Shown here: positions 52,426 to 62,730 of the stretch, piece by piece
Position numbering within the stretch: position 1 is the first letter of the stretch
Layout: every line of letters begins with the position of its first letter
Source: Alentia gelatinosa
Taxonomy: Eukaryota; Annelida; Polychaeta; Phyllodocida; Polynoidae
NCBI GenBank assembly: GCA_950022655.1
Contig: OX465580.1
Location: forward strand, 2,589,122-2,653,121
Length of the DNA: 64,000 bases
Direction of reading: 5' to 3'
Translations under genes and position numbers: made by a program
The notes under the pieces: generated by a model
Told to the model about the DNA's origin: nothing
Seen by the model: the letters and a program-made list of their open reading frames with translations, nothing else
Databases searched by the model: none

Positions 52426-52734
52426 TTTATACATTGAAAGCATCTCTGGCATCAGGAGCTTTAATTTGATACTAAATACACATACTTTTCATAATTTCTA
52501 TCAAGGTTCATCTTATTTTAACAAAAAAAAAAAATCTTCTAAAATCGTTTTTGCAGATGTGCGCGGTGATGAGAAACAAGTTTTTTTTTTAGTAGCCTTA
52601 GGGCTAGATGATAAAATGATAAAGGTCATCAAGACCAAGTAAAAGAAGGAAAGTCCTCCATGAATGGGAAACACTCCGGTTTCTTTATAAGCCTGGTGGT
52701 GGTAGGCAAGGGGAAAACTTGTCTCTGCTTGACC

Positions 52735-52975
52735 AAGCTCGGTGGCCAAGTGGTATAGGTGTTCGGCGCAAGCATGGGAGGTCGTGGGTTCAAACCCGGT
52801 CGGGTCATACCAAAGACTTACACAAAAATGGTACCCACTGCCCATTCGGCTAACACCCGCCATTAGAATGAGGAGTAGGGGTCTAGGGCCCGAGTGGAAG
52901 AACGGCTATATAGCCGAATTCGGTGATTGTGTTGTAACACAATATCCCCTTAAAAATTGCTAAAAAAACATTGTG
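52735..52975 (+). mobile_element. tRNA-derived SINE
   Basis: The tRNA-like head has box A TGGCCAAGTGG (52743-52753) and box B GGTTCAAACCC (52787-52797), 33 bases apart, as in RNA polymerase III promoters. A unique body follows (TAGGGGTCTAGGGCCCGAGT, GGCTATATAGCC) and an A-rich end at about 52970. A functional tRNA is unlikely, because the acceptor stem does not close properly. Family not identified. Confidence 0.75.
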
Positions 52976-53464
52976 AATTCATTGCCTCGCACTTTGACGA
53001 CCTTCAAAACTGCTTGTCCTTATCAGGCGGTAACACCCTGATGGTGGCAAATAACGCGCTACAATGACAATATGCATTACATCATGCGCAGCAATATAGC
53101 CATACCCAGAAAGTCTAAAATCACAGTGTTTAGTGAAAATGTGAACAACCAAGATAAGTACCACTATCGATATGAAGGTGAAAAACACAGAGTTTACATT
53201 CACGTAGTTAGGAGTGGCATTCTAACAAAAGTGAATGGGAATTTTGGACTTGGGAAATAACTTGCCATGAAAAATATGACGAGGGAGCTTTTTTTTTTTT
53301 TTTTGGCTTGATCAATGATTTCCATCAAGGTTCATCTTGCTTGTAAACATTTTTGCTTATGTGCGCAGTGATGAGAAACAAGTTTTTGTTCATTGGCCTT
53401 CTGATGAAGTTTTTACTGTCTAACAGTTCTTCTAGTCACACTACACCTGATAATGACGTTTTGC

Positions 53465-53805
53465 TGTTTACTATATACCCATGCCGTATAAACTGTAAAT
53501 ATGCACCATTTCGGCATATGACATAAAAATACTGTACGGACCACTGGTCCGTACACTAAAATACAAACCACCTTGCCATAGATGTTTATTAAGATATTAG
53601 TTGTTAAGCCAAATGAAATAGATTTTTTTAAATTTCGGGTATATAGTAAATATGTAATGTCCAACCATGCTTGTACAAGTCACAGAACTTGATGATAATT
53701 TACCGTTTGTACGGAACTTGACATAAATGCCTCGGTCCATACAAACCGTAAATAACCATCTCGTTCTGTGAATTGTACAGCATGGTCAGGATGTTCTATA
53801 TAAGT
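53465..53805 (+). mobile_element. Head-plus-tail element, family P7 copy b
   Basis: The head starts TTTACTATATACCC and contains GTACGGACCACTGGTCCGTA (a perfect palindrome). GGGTATATAGTAAATATG leads to tail arms CTTGTACAAGTCACAGAAC and GTTCTGTGAATTGTAC. It abuts the P4 copy at 53800. Confidence 0.75.
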
Positions 53806-54125
53806 ATCTCACCCCTGGTACAAGCTTAGCCATAGAAATAAGATTAGGAAAAAATACTCAACGATCACCTCCGTAAAGTGATAATACTACGCCACAGCCG
53901 TGGCGTATTGAATGTGACATGACGTCATATGTATTTGCTAGGTATATTCGAACTATTCTGATATTCTGATGCTATCTAATATCATAGAAAGGGGTGAGAT
54001 AAATCTAGAACCGCGCACTCGAATCGTAAGATAGACATTCCACTCGTTTGGACGATTCCAGTACACCCAAACTCGTGGAATATTGTCTATTTATACGATT
54101 CTCAATGCAGTTCTATATAATTACT
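53800..54125 (+). mobile_element. Head-plus-tail element, family P4 copy c
   Basis: ATCTCACCCCTGGTACAAGC, CATGACGTCATATG apex, AGGGGTGAGATAAATCTAG joint. The tail is shorter than in copy a: the inner arm and the tip with GGCGAAGCC are deleted (GTTTGGACGATTCCAGTACA). Confidence 0.76.
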
Positions 54126-54317
54126 AATTCTTCTAGTGACACTTCACTACGGCCTGACAATTACCGATCCATTTACCAAAAAATTAAAAGGTAAAAGCTA
54201 CCTACTGGGGAAGACTGTCAGGCTATAATTAAACAGAAATCCGAGTTCTAAAAGTCAGTTTTTACCTGACAAGTGATAAACTAATGATGTTGATGCAGTT
54301 GTTTACATGAGTGTTAA

Positions 54318-54837
54318 AGGCATATCCTACAATTCACAGTGGCGCCACCTGTTGATTTCTAAATAATGTCAATTATTAGTCAAAACTGGTTTCTTGGGAC
54401 TCATTCTAATTCTACATGAGGAAATTTAACATTTTGTCCAGTTTATCCAAAATCAATAGGTAAAATAGGCCAATTTACATTTGCTTGATTTACATAGGAA
54501 ATCTACTGAAAAATATGGTTTTCCTCAATTCTTTCAAAAACAAGGACGGTGACATATGATTTTTAAAACATAAATAAGTAGTACTATATATGTACTATAT
54601 TCTGTGAAAATTTGAGGAAAATGACCTGGGTTTTACTATGTGAAAAAATAGGTTTTAGAATTTCTATATATTCTTATATAAAATTATCATCATATTGATC
54701 TATAAATCAAAAACTAGCACGGTGACCCCCGATTTTTAAGTTAGGTATGTGTTCTACAACACTTGGAGATCATCATATTACATTTTCTGGAAATTTACAT
54801 GGGTTTTAATTTTCAAGCCATATTGTCCGATATGCCT
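54318..54837 (+). mobile_element. TTAA-flanked MITE, AGGCATATCC family, copy 3
   Basis: AGGCATATCCTACAATTCAC to TATTGTCCGATATGCCT between TTAA at 54314-54317 and 54838-54841. Same orientation as copy 1. Confidence 0.85.
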
Positions 54838-54924
54838 TTAATTATCCATCGGATACGAACTGTCAGAGAATATGAAAGGTCTCATGTTATCGCTGCAGAG
54901 AAGCAACTGTAGCCGCTGATATTT

Positions 54925-55540
54925 ATATAGAACGTCCTGACCATGTTGTACAAGTCACAGAACGAGATGGTAATTTACGGTTTGTACGGAACGAGGCATT
55001 TATGCCAAGTTCCGTACAAACGGTAAATTATCATCGAGTTCTGTGACTTGTACAAGCATGGTTGGACGTTATATATTTACTATATACCCAAAATTTTAAA
55101 AAAAATCATTGATTTAATTTTGATATGATAATAAACGTGTTTGGCCAGGTGGTCCGTACAGTATTTTTACGTTATATGTCAAAACAGTACGTATTTGCAG
55201 TAAATACGACATGGGTATATAGTAATACTATATACCTATGGGCGAATGTCTCACCTTTACTGACCAGGAGGGCAGATTCCATTCGTCACTGAGTGATGAA
55301 CGGATATTCATACATTTCTCCGTACCACGTGACCACTCATTCTGCTATATAGTGAGTTATAGAATGGCAATCTCAATTATTTCTAGGTATATAAAGAGAC
55401 ACAGTGAGTGTGACTGAATTCCATCTGTTCCTCAATATTTTGGTCAGAAATACTCACCTCGTTCTTTGTTCTTTGATCAAAATATCTCTGAACAAATTCC
55501 ATTCAGTAACACTAACTATGTCTCTATATGATACACTATG
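54925..55540 (+). mobile_element. Chained palindromic modules: P7 tail, head, second head, P9 tail
   Basis: The P7 tail (54925-55065) is followed by TTTACTATATACCC head to GGGTATATAGTAATAC (55215). ATACTATATACCTATGGGCG then starts another head, closing at TCTAGGTATATAAAG (55385). The P9 tail follows, GAGTGTGACTGAATTCCATC / GAACAAATTCCATTCAGTA.... One continuous chain of modules sharing boundary sequence. Confidence 0.7.
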
Positions 55541-55689
55541 AGTTTGGCTGCGGAGTAATCTCACGAGGCAAGGCTGCGTTAGATTACATAGTAGACCAAA
55601 ATGAATGGCATATTTTCAGCCGTTCCAATTGAGAGTGGTTCAGATTTGATCTCTCTCCTTTATCACTGACTGATTGACTAAAGTTTGTA

Positions 55690-56098
55690 ACGTCTTATTA
55701 TCCATCGTATACAAAGACCCCATTGAAAATGTACGGGGACTCAGTAAACCACGACCCATTATATAAAACCTGTCAGATACCATAACTGTGGTATACGGAT
55801 TCAAATCTGTGGTATACGGCCTCAAAACCATGGTATACGGGAGAAATAGTCCCTTTGCGCTATAAAGCAAAGAAATAGTCCCTATTGTTTTACCCTTTAA
55901 TATGGCAATTACTAGGTTTGATTTATACGAAAAATTGGATAATAAATGCAACAAACGATTATTTTGTGGACAGGCGGCTCTGTAAACCACTCGCGGTTGA
56001 TGTCGTAATACACTCGCTAGCGCTCGTGTATTACTATGCGTCAACCACTCGTGGCTTACGGCCGCCTGTCCACAAAACCATCGATTATTGTCTATATA
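55690..56098 (+). mobile_element. Head-plus-tail element, family P8 copy c
   Basis: TTATTATCCATCGTATACAA, TTGGATAATAAATGC, tail TTTTGTGGACAGGCGGCTC / complement and tip ACACTCGCTAGCGCTCGTGT. The closest relative is 45280-45690. Confidence 0.78.
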
Positions 56099-56109
56099 CA
56101 CCATTACCC

Positions 56110-56640
56110 TTCTCGGAGAAGACATACACAATATTTACTGGTTTCAGATACAAGCGGCCGTTTGCTCCGAGTAGTTGAGTGTAGTAATATCCGAGCGCAT
56201 GCGAGGATATTGTCTTGGGCCAACTCTGAGAAGCAGACAATTATTTTTATTACCCTTCCAATATGGAGTCTCCATACTAAGCCTATGGAGATTCCAGATC
56301 GCTACTGAGTAGAATACAGAAAGCTCTATTATCCTAGGAGAATACGGCTTTTTCGGCCACCTGACGGGCATTAGAGGAACTATTCTTATAAACAATGCAC
56401 GCCATTTGCATCGAATTTCTAATTATTTACAAGATTTTTTTCCTGATAATTAGTCAAAAGGTGAGTAATAAATAAACTTTACCATGATTTCGATCTGTGT
56501 GGCCGTATTCTCCTTGTAGTTGACACTACGTAAAACTCCTCTTTATCACTCCCAAGTTTTACTTCGCATCAACTACGCGGAGAATATGGCCACTCAGATT
56601 GATATCATGGTACCCGTAATATTGTGTATTAGTTCACTTT
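56110..56640 (+). mobile_element. Family P3 copy b with a partial second tail
   Basis: A P3-like head runs TTATTACCCTTCCAATATGG (about 56250) to AGGTGAGTAATAAATAAAC. The tail is ACCATGATTTCGATCTGTGT / complement, tip rearranged. A further tail-like hairpin precedes the head (56140-56230, tip CCGAGCGCATGCGAGG). Confidence 0.65.
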
Positions 56641-56701
56641 AGTTAGCACTGTTTCTTCATGTGCACAATATTTCCGTATGTACCACTTTATACAGACCAG
56701 A

Positions 56702-57068
56702 GCATACTTAGGAGAAACCAAACGAGAGTTAGTCGTGTTGTTGTTTATTGCACGACGGCAAAGTCATGTATTACTGCTTGAGGCGAAGCCGAGTGCAGTG
56801 ATACACGACTTTGCCAGACTAACTTGATACACGACTAACTCGAGTTTGTTTTAGAATTTATCCTACCCCATCTAAATTACTTCAGCAAATTAAGGGAAAA
56901 CATAAAGCTTACCGATAATCAGTGATAATCATTGGTCGCTTTTCAAATGACGTCATTTGACAACTGTATCCCACTAGAGCGATAAATTTCATTTTCCTGC
57001 ACTGTAGACCAAATACAGTCTGCTAATGTTAAGCCTATGGAGTTTTTTATTAGGGGTAGTATAAAACA
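56702..57068 (-). mobile_element. Head-plus-tail element, family P2 copy b
   Basis: Reverse of 17812-18096: tail AACGAGAGTTAGTCGTGTTG / complement with tip GAGGCGAAGCCGAGTG. The head includes AATGACGTCATTTG and ends in TTAAGCCTATGGAGTTTTTT, ATTAGGGGTAGTATAAAAC. Confidence 0.74.
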
Positions 57069-57071
57069 TTT

Positions 57072-57385
57072 TTTACCCACCTGATACGGAGTCTCCATAC
57101 TAAGCCTATGGAGATTACAGATCGCTACTGAGGAGGATACAGAGCTCCGTACCCTCCTAGGAGGATACAGATCTTTTAGATGAAAGTAGTCCCAAACATA
57201 ACTTCTTAATTACGTTGAAAAGTTTTCTAAAGATCATATTTATTGCTTAAATCTAAGAATAAGAGAGTAATAAATACAACATTACCATAATTTCGACCTT
57301 GTAGTTGAAGCTACGCAATACTCGTCAACTACGCGGAGAATACGGCCACTCAGATCGAAATCATGGTTATATTGTGTATATATCC
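57072..57385 (+). mobile_element. Head-plus-tail element, family P3 copy c
   Basis: TTTACCCACCTGATACGGAG with TAAGCCTATGGAG, AGAGAGTAATAAATACAAC joint. The tail ACCATAATTTCGACCTTGTA has a shortened left arm. Reverse of 20505-20885. Confidence 0.7.
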
Positions 57386-58240
57386 ACATGCACTGGGTAT
57401 GTCAATACAGAGTCCATATCAGGGTTAATATGGAAACTTTGTAATTGGTGGATAATACAGTAAAACGTATTCACCTTCTTGGGTTGACCTCTCGTACTGA
57501 ATTTCTTTCAATGAAATAAAAAAGAGCTTGTAGAGTGAGTGCAATATTTTTATCAGAAGAAACAAGGTTTCAATCAATATGTCTTACTTTTATTATATAC
57601 CTCCAAATTTAGATAAAATTGAAATATCAACAAAAAATAAGACTAACGTCAAACTACTCTCCAGAATGTATGGGTATAGACGTGCGATCGGCGAGCGACT
57701 GCTGGTATGTGACGGCGTTCTCTCGGCGGGCGGGCGGCGTTCGAGTTAATTTATTCCGGTCAACTTCAAAGGAAGGTACACACTGGTTAATGCTGGTCAG
57801 ATGTTGTCTGATTATGTCTGTGATTGGTGCTAATTAAGACAAAGAGAGGCGGGAAACGTTCTAAGCCAATGTATTGGTCTGACTAAGAAGTCTTTGGGTG
57901 CCTGTGGAGGGGAACCAGTGTAGACTGTGTTACAGTGATGCCTCTGGTGTGATTTTTTGGCATTAAAAGTTGAGAGAGCCTGTGGTGGCGCTCCCTGTAG
58001 TGTAGATTTGGGGGTGTGTGTACAGGGTTTGTCCAGATGTATAGTACCTGTCTGGGCCATACCAGCAGTTTCAATTGCGTACAATCTTGTCAGGCTATGA
58101 TTGGTGATCGCTTGAATACGTCCTCTTTTTAGAGGATACTTCTATCTGTTTTTACCGTTTAGGAAGTGGGTTTATGGGAATGATTAAAGAAAACCGTCAC
58201 AGTTCAGGCGCCTCGTTGGTGGTAGGGTACGAAAGAAATC

Positions 58241-58282
58241 GTGGTGGTCAAAAAACTTTCCTCGCTTTATGGTTTAACTCCG
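58241..58282 (+). repeat. 42-bp inverted repeat of the Penelope-like element, left copy
   Basis: GTGGTGGTCAAAAAACTTTC, CTCGCTTTATGGTTTAACTC, CG is the complement of 61178-61219 with one substitution. It lies just past the stop codon, inside the element. Confidence 0.9.
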
Positions 58283-58356
58283 CATTCCCGTTGGGGTGTG
58301 GGAAGTAGCGTGCAGCAGAAGGGAAATTTTTTGGATGTGGCATTAAATTTACCCTA

Positions 58357-59340
58357 TCACCCGTATCTACTGTCCATCGTGTTGAGGCCTTGTGGAGCCA
58401 GGGTTTTTATCCGGTGTATCCAGTTGTACTCGATTTTTAGCCGGAGTTCCTTGGTTGTTCTGCTGTCCGGGTGGCGATGTATGTAATCCAGCACTGTGAA
58501 TTCCATATCGTCAGTGCCCCCATGGTCATGTCTATTGAAATGTTTGGGGACGCTTATCTTACTCTTTATCTCTACCAATCTGAGGTGTTCCCTCATTCTT
58601 TCTTTGATTTTCCGTTTGGTCTGTCCGATGTACTGCATTTTGCAAGTTTTGCACATAATGCAGTATATCAGGTTTGAGCTGTTGCACATTGCTCCATTTT
58701 TGATGGTATGTTGTTGATTTGTGCTCTTGCTTGTCATTGGTCCAGCCGTTTTGATTCGTTCGCAGTATTTGCAACCTTTTCTTTTGCATTCGTTGCGGTT
58801 TGTTTCTTTTTTGGTACTCCCTGTGGGTGCCTTGTATTCAGTTCTCGCCCTGACTAGGTGGTTTTTCAAGTTCCTTGGTCTGCGGTATCCCTTGACCAGT
58901 TTGCTTTCATAGATCCTTTTGGTTGTCTTTGATTTTCTTAGTAAATCCCAATTTGATTCTACGATTTTGGGCAGGATGTTGCCATTGGTATGGTATGTAC
59001 AGATCAGGAAGGTTTTGTCCTGTTTATCTGTTTTGTCTCCCTTGCTATCCTTCTTGAGCAACGAGTCCCTTTGAAGGGCGTCTGCTTTGTGTTTGCAGTC
59101 TTGTAGCACTTTTTCAGGGTACCCTCTGTCCCTGAATTCTTTGAGTTTTTGCTGAGCATGTCTTTCGTAATCCGCTTCGCTTGTGCATATTCTCTTGACT
59201 CTTAGTAGTTGAGAGTAAGGGATGCTGCTTTTTTGTGCGGGCGGATGTGCCGAGTCGTATCTCAGGTACGTGTTGCGATCCGTCTGTTTCACATAGAGGT
59301 CACTGTACAGGTGTCCCTCTGTGTTTTCAAGATTTTCGTG
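58357..59340 (-). pseudogene. Penelope-like element C-terminal part with GIY-YIG endonuclease
   Basis: Starts in the RT thumb (LYSDLYVKQTDRNTYLRYD). It continues through a linker with CKRKGCKYCERI cysteines to NLIYCIMCKTCKMQYIGQTK, where IYC...YIG is the GIY-YIG core, then the catalytic-type Arg in KRKIKERMREH. The conserved C-terminal NWIHRIKTLAPQGLN precedes the stop at 58357. The region upstream (to 59421) in the same frame is a shadow of the RT core. Confidence 0.85.
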
Positions 59341-59870
59341 TCGTTCGTCCACTTGTGCCATTTCTCTAGTTCCTCCCTGCCGTGTTCCCAGATGAAAAAG
59401 ATGTCGTCGATGTACCTCCACCAGACCTTTGGTTTGAGTGGATAGTCGTCCAACATCCTTTCTTCCAGGTTTTCCATGAACAGGTTGGCATATGACAGGG
59501 CCAGTTTTGTCCCCATCGCTGTTCCTCTGATTTGGAGGAAGTTTTCACCATTGAATTGTATGTTGTTCTTTTTTAGCACCATTTCTAGGAGTTTGATGAT
59601 ACTTTCAGTCTTTGGCAATTCTGATTTCCTCCTGGTGCTTTCCAGTTTCTGATGAACGATTTCTATCCCCTCGTTGTTGGGTATGTTGGTGTACAATGCA
59701 CTTACATCCATTGTACCCAATATGTCGTCTTTCCCTTGTTTTCCCACTTCCTCGATTTTCTGTAGGAAGTGGTTGGTGTCCTTTATGTAGGACTTTATTT
59801 TAGGGACTTCTCCTTTGAGGAAGTTGTCCACGAAGACCGAGATTTTTTCTGTGGGGCAGCCGTTCGCCAA
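59289..59870 (-). pseudogene. Penelope-like element RT catalytic core
   Basis: Motif A DVSALYTNIPNNEG, motif B GTAMGTKLALSYANLFM and motif C RYIDDIFFIW with the YIDD catalytic pair are intact. After WHKWTNDTKI the frame leaves the family pattern. The stretch carrying the F-L-D-V motif, before the DLYVKQTD segment, is missing. An internal deletion of roughly 25 codons with frame change is inferred. Confidence 0.85.
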
Positions 59871-59872
59871 AA

Positions 59873-60173
59873 CTATGGGCCGCCCAGGGGGGGTCTAACC
59901 CCCTTGTGGACTTTGGGTAGGAAGTATACCTGTGGTGCCCTGGGGGCACTTGTTTTGATGGACTTACCCATTCTTTCGGTGATTTCCTGATTCTCTACCA
60001 TCTCATCAATAAACTCATCTACCTCTTTGTTATGGACTTTGGTTAAGTCCATGTCAATTTTGGTGTATGTGGATGGGTCATTGAGTTGGCGGTTTGCCTC
60101 GGTGATGTAGTCAGTGGAATTAAGGATCACCACCCCACCACCCTTGTCGGCTGGTTTGATGGTGATTTCTCGA
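59873..60173 (-). pseudogene. Penelope-like element RT, N-terminal part
   Basis: ITIKPADKGGGVVILNSTDY and FLPKVHKGVRPP are typical of the RT N-terminal region (the PKVHK-R-P motif). The frame breaks in a run of seven C at about 59887, where PPLGGP replaces the expected GRPI. Slippage in the C-run, or a base-calling error there, would explain it. Confidence 0.8.
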
Positions 60174-60761
60174 TCATCTCGAGAGATTTTTCAGAGATTT
60201 GCGTTCATCTACAGTTAGATTGTGTTTTGAAGAACCCTTATTGATGTTTCGGTTAGCGACAGAGATTTCGTTGACGGTGATAAAACCCTCTAGGTTGCTC
60301 AAACCCTGTGGAGCCACCCAGCTTGATTTATCGCCCAACTTTTTGATCAGATGTAGGTCATGGAAGGGGGTACCTGGGATGTTGATAGATACTGTCTTAC
60401 CATTAGACTGATCAAGACCTTTTGAGTCTTTGGGTTTTTTGAAGAACTGCTTAATTCTGAGGTTTCGATGGAAACCATCTCGTTCTGACTTTATTTCACC
60501 TTCTTCTATCCGCACCTCTGTGGGACAGAAGTTGAGGCCTTTATTCAGAAGAGAATGATCTGATTTGGACAATTTCCTATTTGAGAGCTTAATTACTGTA
60601 CTAGTTTTATCCAAAAGAGATTTCATCTGATTTGCCACATTTATTTGCTCGGCTTGATTACTAGGTTCTGAACTGTGTGCATCTGCTGCTTCATTGTGAT
60701 TTGCAGAAGGTAAAGAACATAAAAGTTGGTAACAAACAGAATCTTTATTGTAGGGTGACAC
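60174..60761 (-). pseudogene. Penelope-like element ORF, pre-RT region
   Basis: Contains VIKLSNRKLSKSDHSLLNKG then LNFCPTEVRI, the Leu-Ser...GLNFCPT signature common just before the RT of Penelope-like elements. It ends KSLKNLSR and stop at about 60174. The downstream RT start REITIKPADKGGG is in another frame, so a 1-base frameshift lies at about 60165-60185. Confidence 0.75.
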
Positions 60762-60771
60762 AATTTTAGAT

Positions 60772-61081
60772 TCAAGGTTGGCACTGGTGACAGTCTCTAC
60801 AGGCTTGTTGTCTGCTGGACCCTTGGATCGCGGGTTCCCTGTTGGTTTGGCCTTTTTGGTCCTCTTCCTCCTCTTCCCCCACGTCCCTTGCCCCTGCCTC
60901 TCTGAGTCCAGGCCTGGAACGTCGTCTTGGGCACGGGGGGTGGCTGAAAACCCGATGGTAGCTGTTGCTCAGTGGTGGACGTCTCCGTTTTCTGGGCCTT
61001 GGGTAAGTTGAACGTGCCTCTCGCTTTGAATGGATCATTCAGTTGGGCCACGGTCGGTGCTCGAGTGGCGTGCTTCGACAT
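60772..61081 (-). pseudogene. Penelope-like element ORF, N-terminal fragment
   Basis: Begins MSKHATRAPTVAQLNDPF at 61081 and continues to an Arg/Gly-rich RGRGKGRGGRGGRG stretch. The likely continuation, toward the frame at 60761, is in another frame, so a single-base change in the GGAAGAGG purine tract near 60860 is probable. Similarity for this part is weak; it is assigned by position. Confidence 0.55.
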
Positions 61082-61177
61082 CCGGTCGGAGAAAATCTCT
61101 GTCTCCTTTTTGTGATCTCTTTTTGCGGTTAGATCAGAGTGGCTTGGTTCACGATCATTCAGTTCTGATCATGAACA

Positions 61178-61219
61178 CGGAGTTAAACCGTAAAGCGAGG
61201 AAAGTTTTTTGACCACCAC
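61178..61219 (+). repeat. 42-bp inverted repeat of the Penelope-like element, right copy
   Basis: Lies at the 5' terminus of the element (minus orientation), abutting the 16-bp target duplication. Pairs with 58241-58282. Confidence 0.9.
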
Positions 61220-61317
61220 TACTCTCCAGAATGGTTTGTTATGGCAGAAGTTACTAAGGATGTATGTTTAGTTGTGTTTTTTTTTTACAATAAATTAGAA
61301 TGAGTCTCCTTACCAAC

Positions 61318-61500
61318 AGTCACTCTACTTCATAAACTAGGAGCAAATAGGATGTTCATCATAGATGAATGAGCATGCAATTATAAATGAATAACAATTA
61401 AAGGTTTGGGTTAGATTCAGTCTATGGATAGTTTTCTGTAACCAACTTGCACCCAGTCAACTTGCTATTTCAGCAACTTGCTATTCCGGTGCTTGGATCC
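61318..61500 (-). repeat. Dispersed repeat P11 copy c
   Basis: Reverse complement of part of 46920-47055: CATAGATGAATGAGCATGCA, ATAACAATTAAAGGTTTGGG, ACTTGCTATTTC. It truncates at both ends. Confidence 0.65.
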
Positions 61501-61564
61501 ATATATAGATTCCTCTATACCTATATTACTTAACGCTGCTTGGGGTGGAATAACTTTTGTTTAT

Positions 61565-61635
61565 TGCCCAGGTTGAAGTTACTGCCCAGGTTGACGTTTA
61601 CTGCCCAGGTTGATGTTTACTGCCCAGGTTGACGT
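61565..61635 (+). repeat. 19-bp ACTGCCCAGGTTGA repeat, four copies
   Basis: Short tandem array: TTACTGCCCAGGTTGACG. Confidence 0.8.
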
Positions 61636-61674
61636 TCAGAGTCGTTCGGTTTTTATCGATATTAGCCGACAATT

Positions 61675-62225
61675 GAAGGTATATAGGAATAGTGAAACCA
61701 TGTACCAGTGGAAATAAGTCAAAATTACTCGGTATGGCTTGGAAAATTACTGCCCGCAGCTACGCCTTGGGCAGTAATTTTTCCAAGCCTTACCTCGTAA
61801 CTTTGACTTATTCCCACCGGAACATAGTTTCCCTCTATTACTATATACCGGTGCACGAATGTCTCACTTTTACGCAATAGGAGAAAAGATACCGTTCGGC
61901 TGCACCGTGGTGTAAAATATTTTTACGCCACACCGTACCACGTGATCACCCGTGAACTATCCATCAAGGTGAATGTTCGGTGATTCATACCTGCCTTGCT
62001 TATTTCGGAGGTTGAAATAGGTTGATAACTGAAGTACATAAATGGCATTTTAATCGAATTTCGGCATATAGTAATAAAAAGACATAGTGAGTGTGTCTGA
62101 ATTACATCTGTTCCTCGATATTTGATCAAAAATACTCACCTCATTCTTCGAATTCGGTGAGTATTTTTGATCAAAATATCTCTGAACAGATTCCATTCAG
62201 TCACACTAACCATGTCTTTCTATAT
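61675..62225 (+). mobile_element. Chained palindromic modules: tail P10, head, tail P9
   Basis: The left tail AGTCAAAATTACTCGGTATG... has an inner arm AAAATTACTGCCCGCAGCTA / GGGCAGTAATTTTTCC. The head is TATTACTATATACCGGTGCA to GGCATATAGTAATAAAAAG. The right tail GTGAGTGTGTCTGAATTACA / TTCCATTCAGTCACACTAACC encloses GATCAAAAATACTCACC and its complement. A head flanked by tails on both sides. Confidence 0.68.
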
Positions 62226-62261
62226 TCCGCCATGGGTGACATATGCAATTAAAAACATGTG

Positions 62262-62410
62262 ACAGGGTAGGATAAAATCTAAACATGGCTCAATTTCATG
62301 TGATTTTTTATATAGCGTTCGCTGTCTTCTGCCACAGATATCACTCCGCTTCGTGATATCATTCTGTGAAGGCAATTCACGCCTTATAAACAATTGTGTG
62401 AAACTTCCTG
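62262..62410 (+). mobile_element. Short palindromic-tail element
   Basis: GGTAGGATAAAATCTAAACA joint and a tail with tip ATATCACTCCGCTTCGTGATAT. The left arm is CACATGAAATTGAGCC-like; the far arm is poorly conserved and the head was not found. Confidence 0.5.
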
Positions 62411-62730
62411 ACGTTTCTTGAGTCAAAATTAAGAAAAATGAATATTTTTCAAGTCACTCTATTTATTTTCATAAATTGGGATTATGAGACGACCGACCAA
62501 GGACTAAACTGTCCCCGCACATATTCGCGTTTAACAGTTCAACACCGTCCCATATCTAAATTTTCTCATGACAGAAAAAAGCTAAAAACCTATTATTTAT
62601 ATCATGGTGGTGACAAATGATGTTTTTGTTATGTGTCTACCGCTGATTTATCAGCGCCGAGTGATACAGACCCACATGCAGTGACAGCACGCGGGACTAG
62701 ACACAGGGACCTCCCAGCATGAAGGTCAGT

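Larger units (their letters stand above)
57669..61217 (-). mobile_element. Penelope-like retroelement, degenerate, 3.55 kb
   Basis: Flanked by a 16-bp direct repeat ACTACTCTCCAGAATG at 57653-57668 and 61218-61233, taken as the target duplication. On the minus strand it holds an N-terminal region, a reverse transcriptase and a C-terminal GIY-YIG endonuclease: the order of EN+ Penelope-like elements. A 42-bp sequence at 61178-61219 recurs inverted at 58241-58282 with one mismatch. About 570 bp of 3' non-coding sequence lies beyond it. At least three frameshifts and one internal deletion make it a dead copy. Confidence 0.85.

Noticed and set aside
52737..52810. Possible tRNA gene
   Set aside because: Box A and B are good but the acceptor stem does not close and a SINE body follows directly; called as SINE.
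57619..57837. 72-codon frame at the left end of the Penelope-like element
   Set aside because: Crosses the target-site duplication into element 3' non-coding sequence; chance frame.
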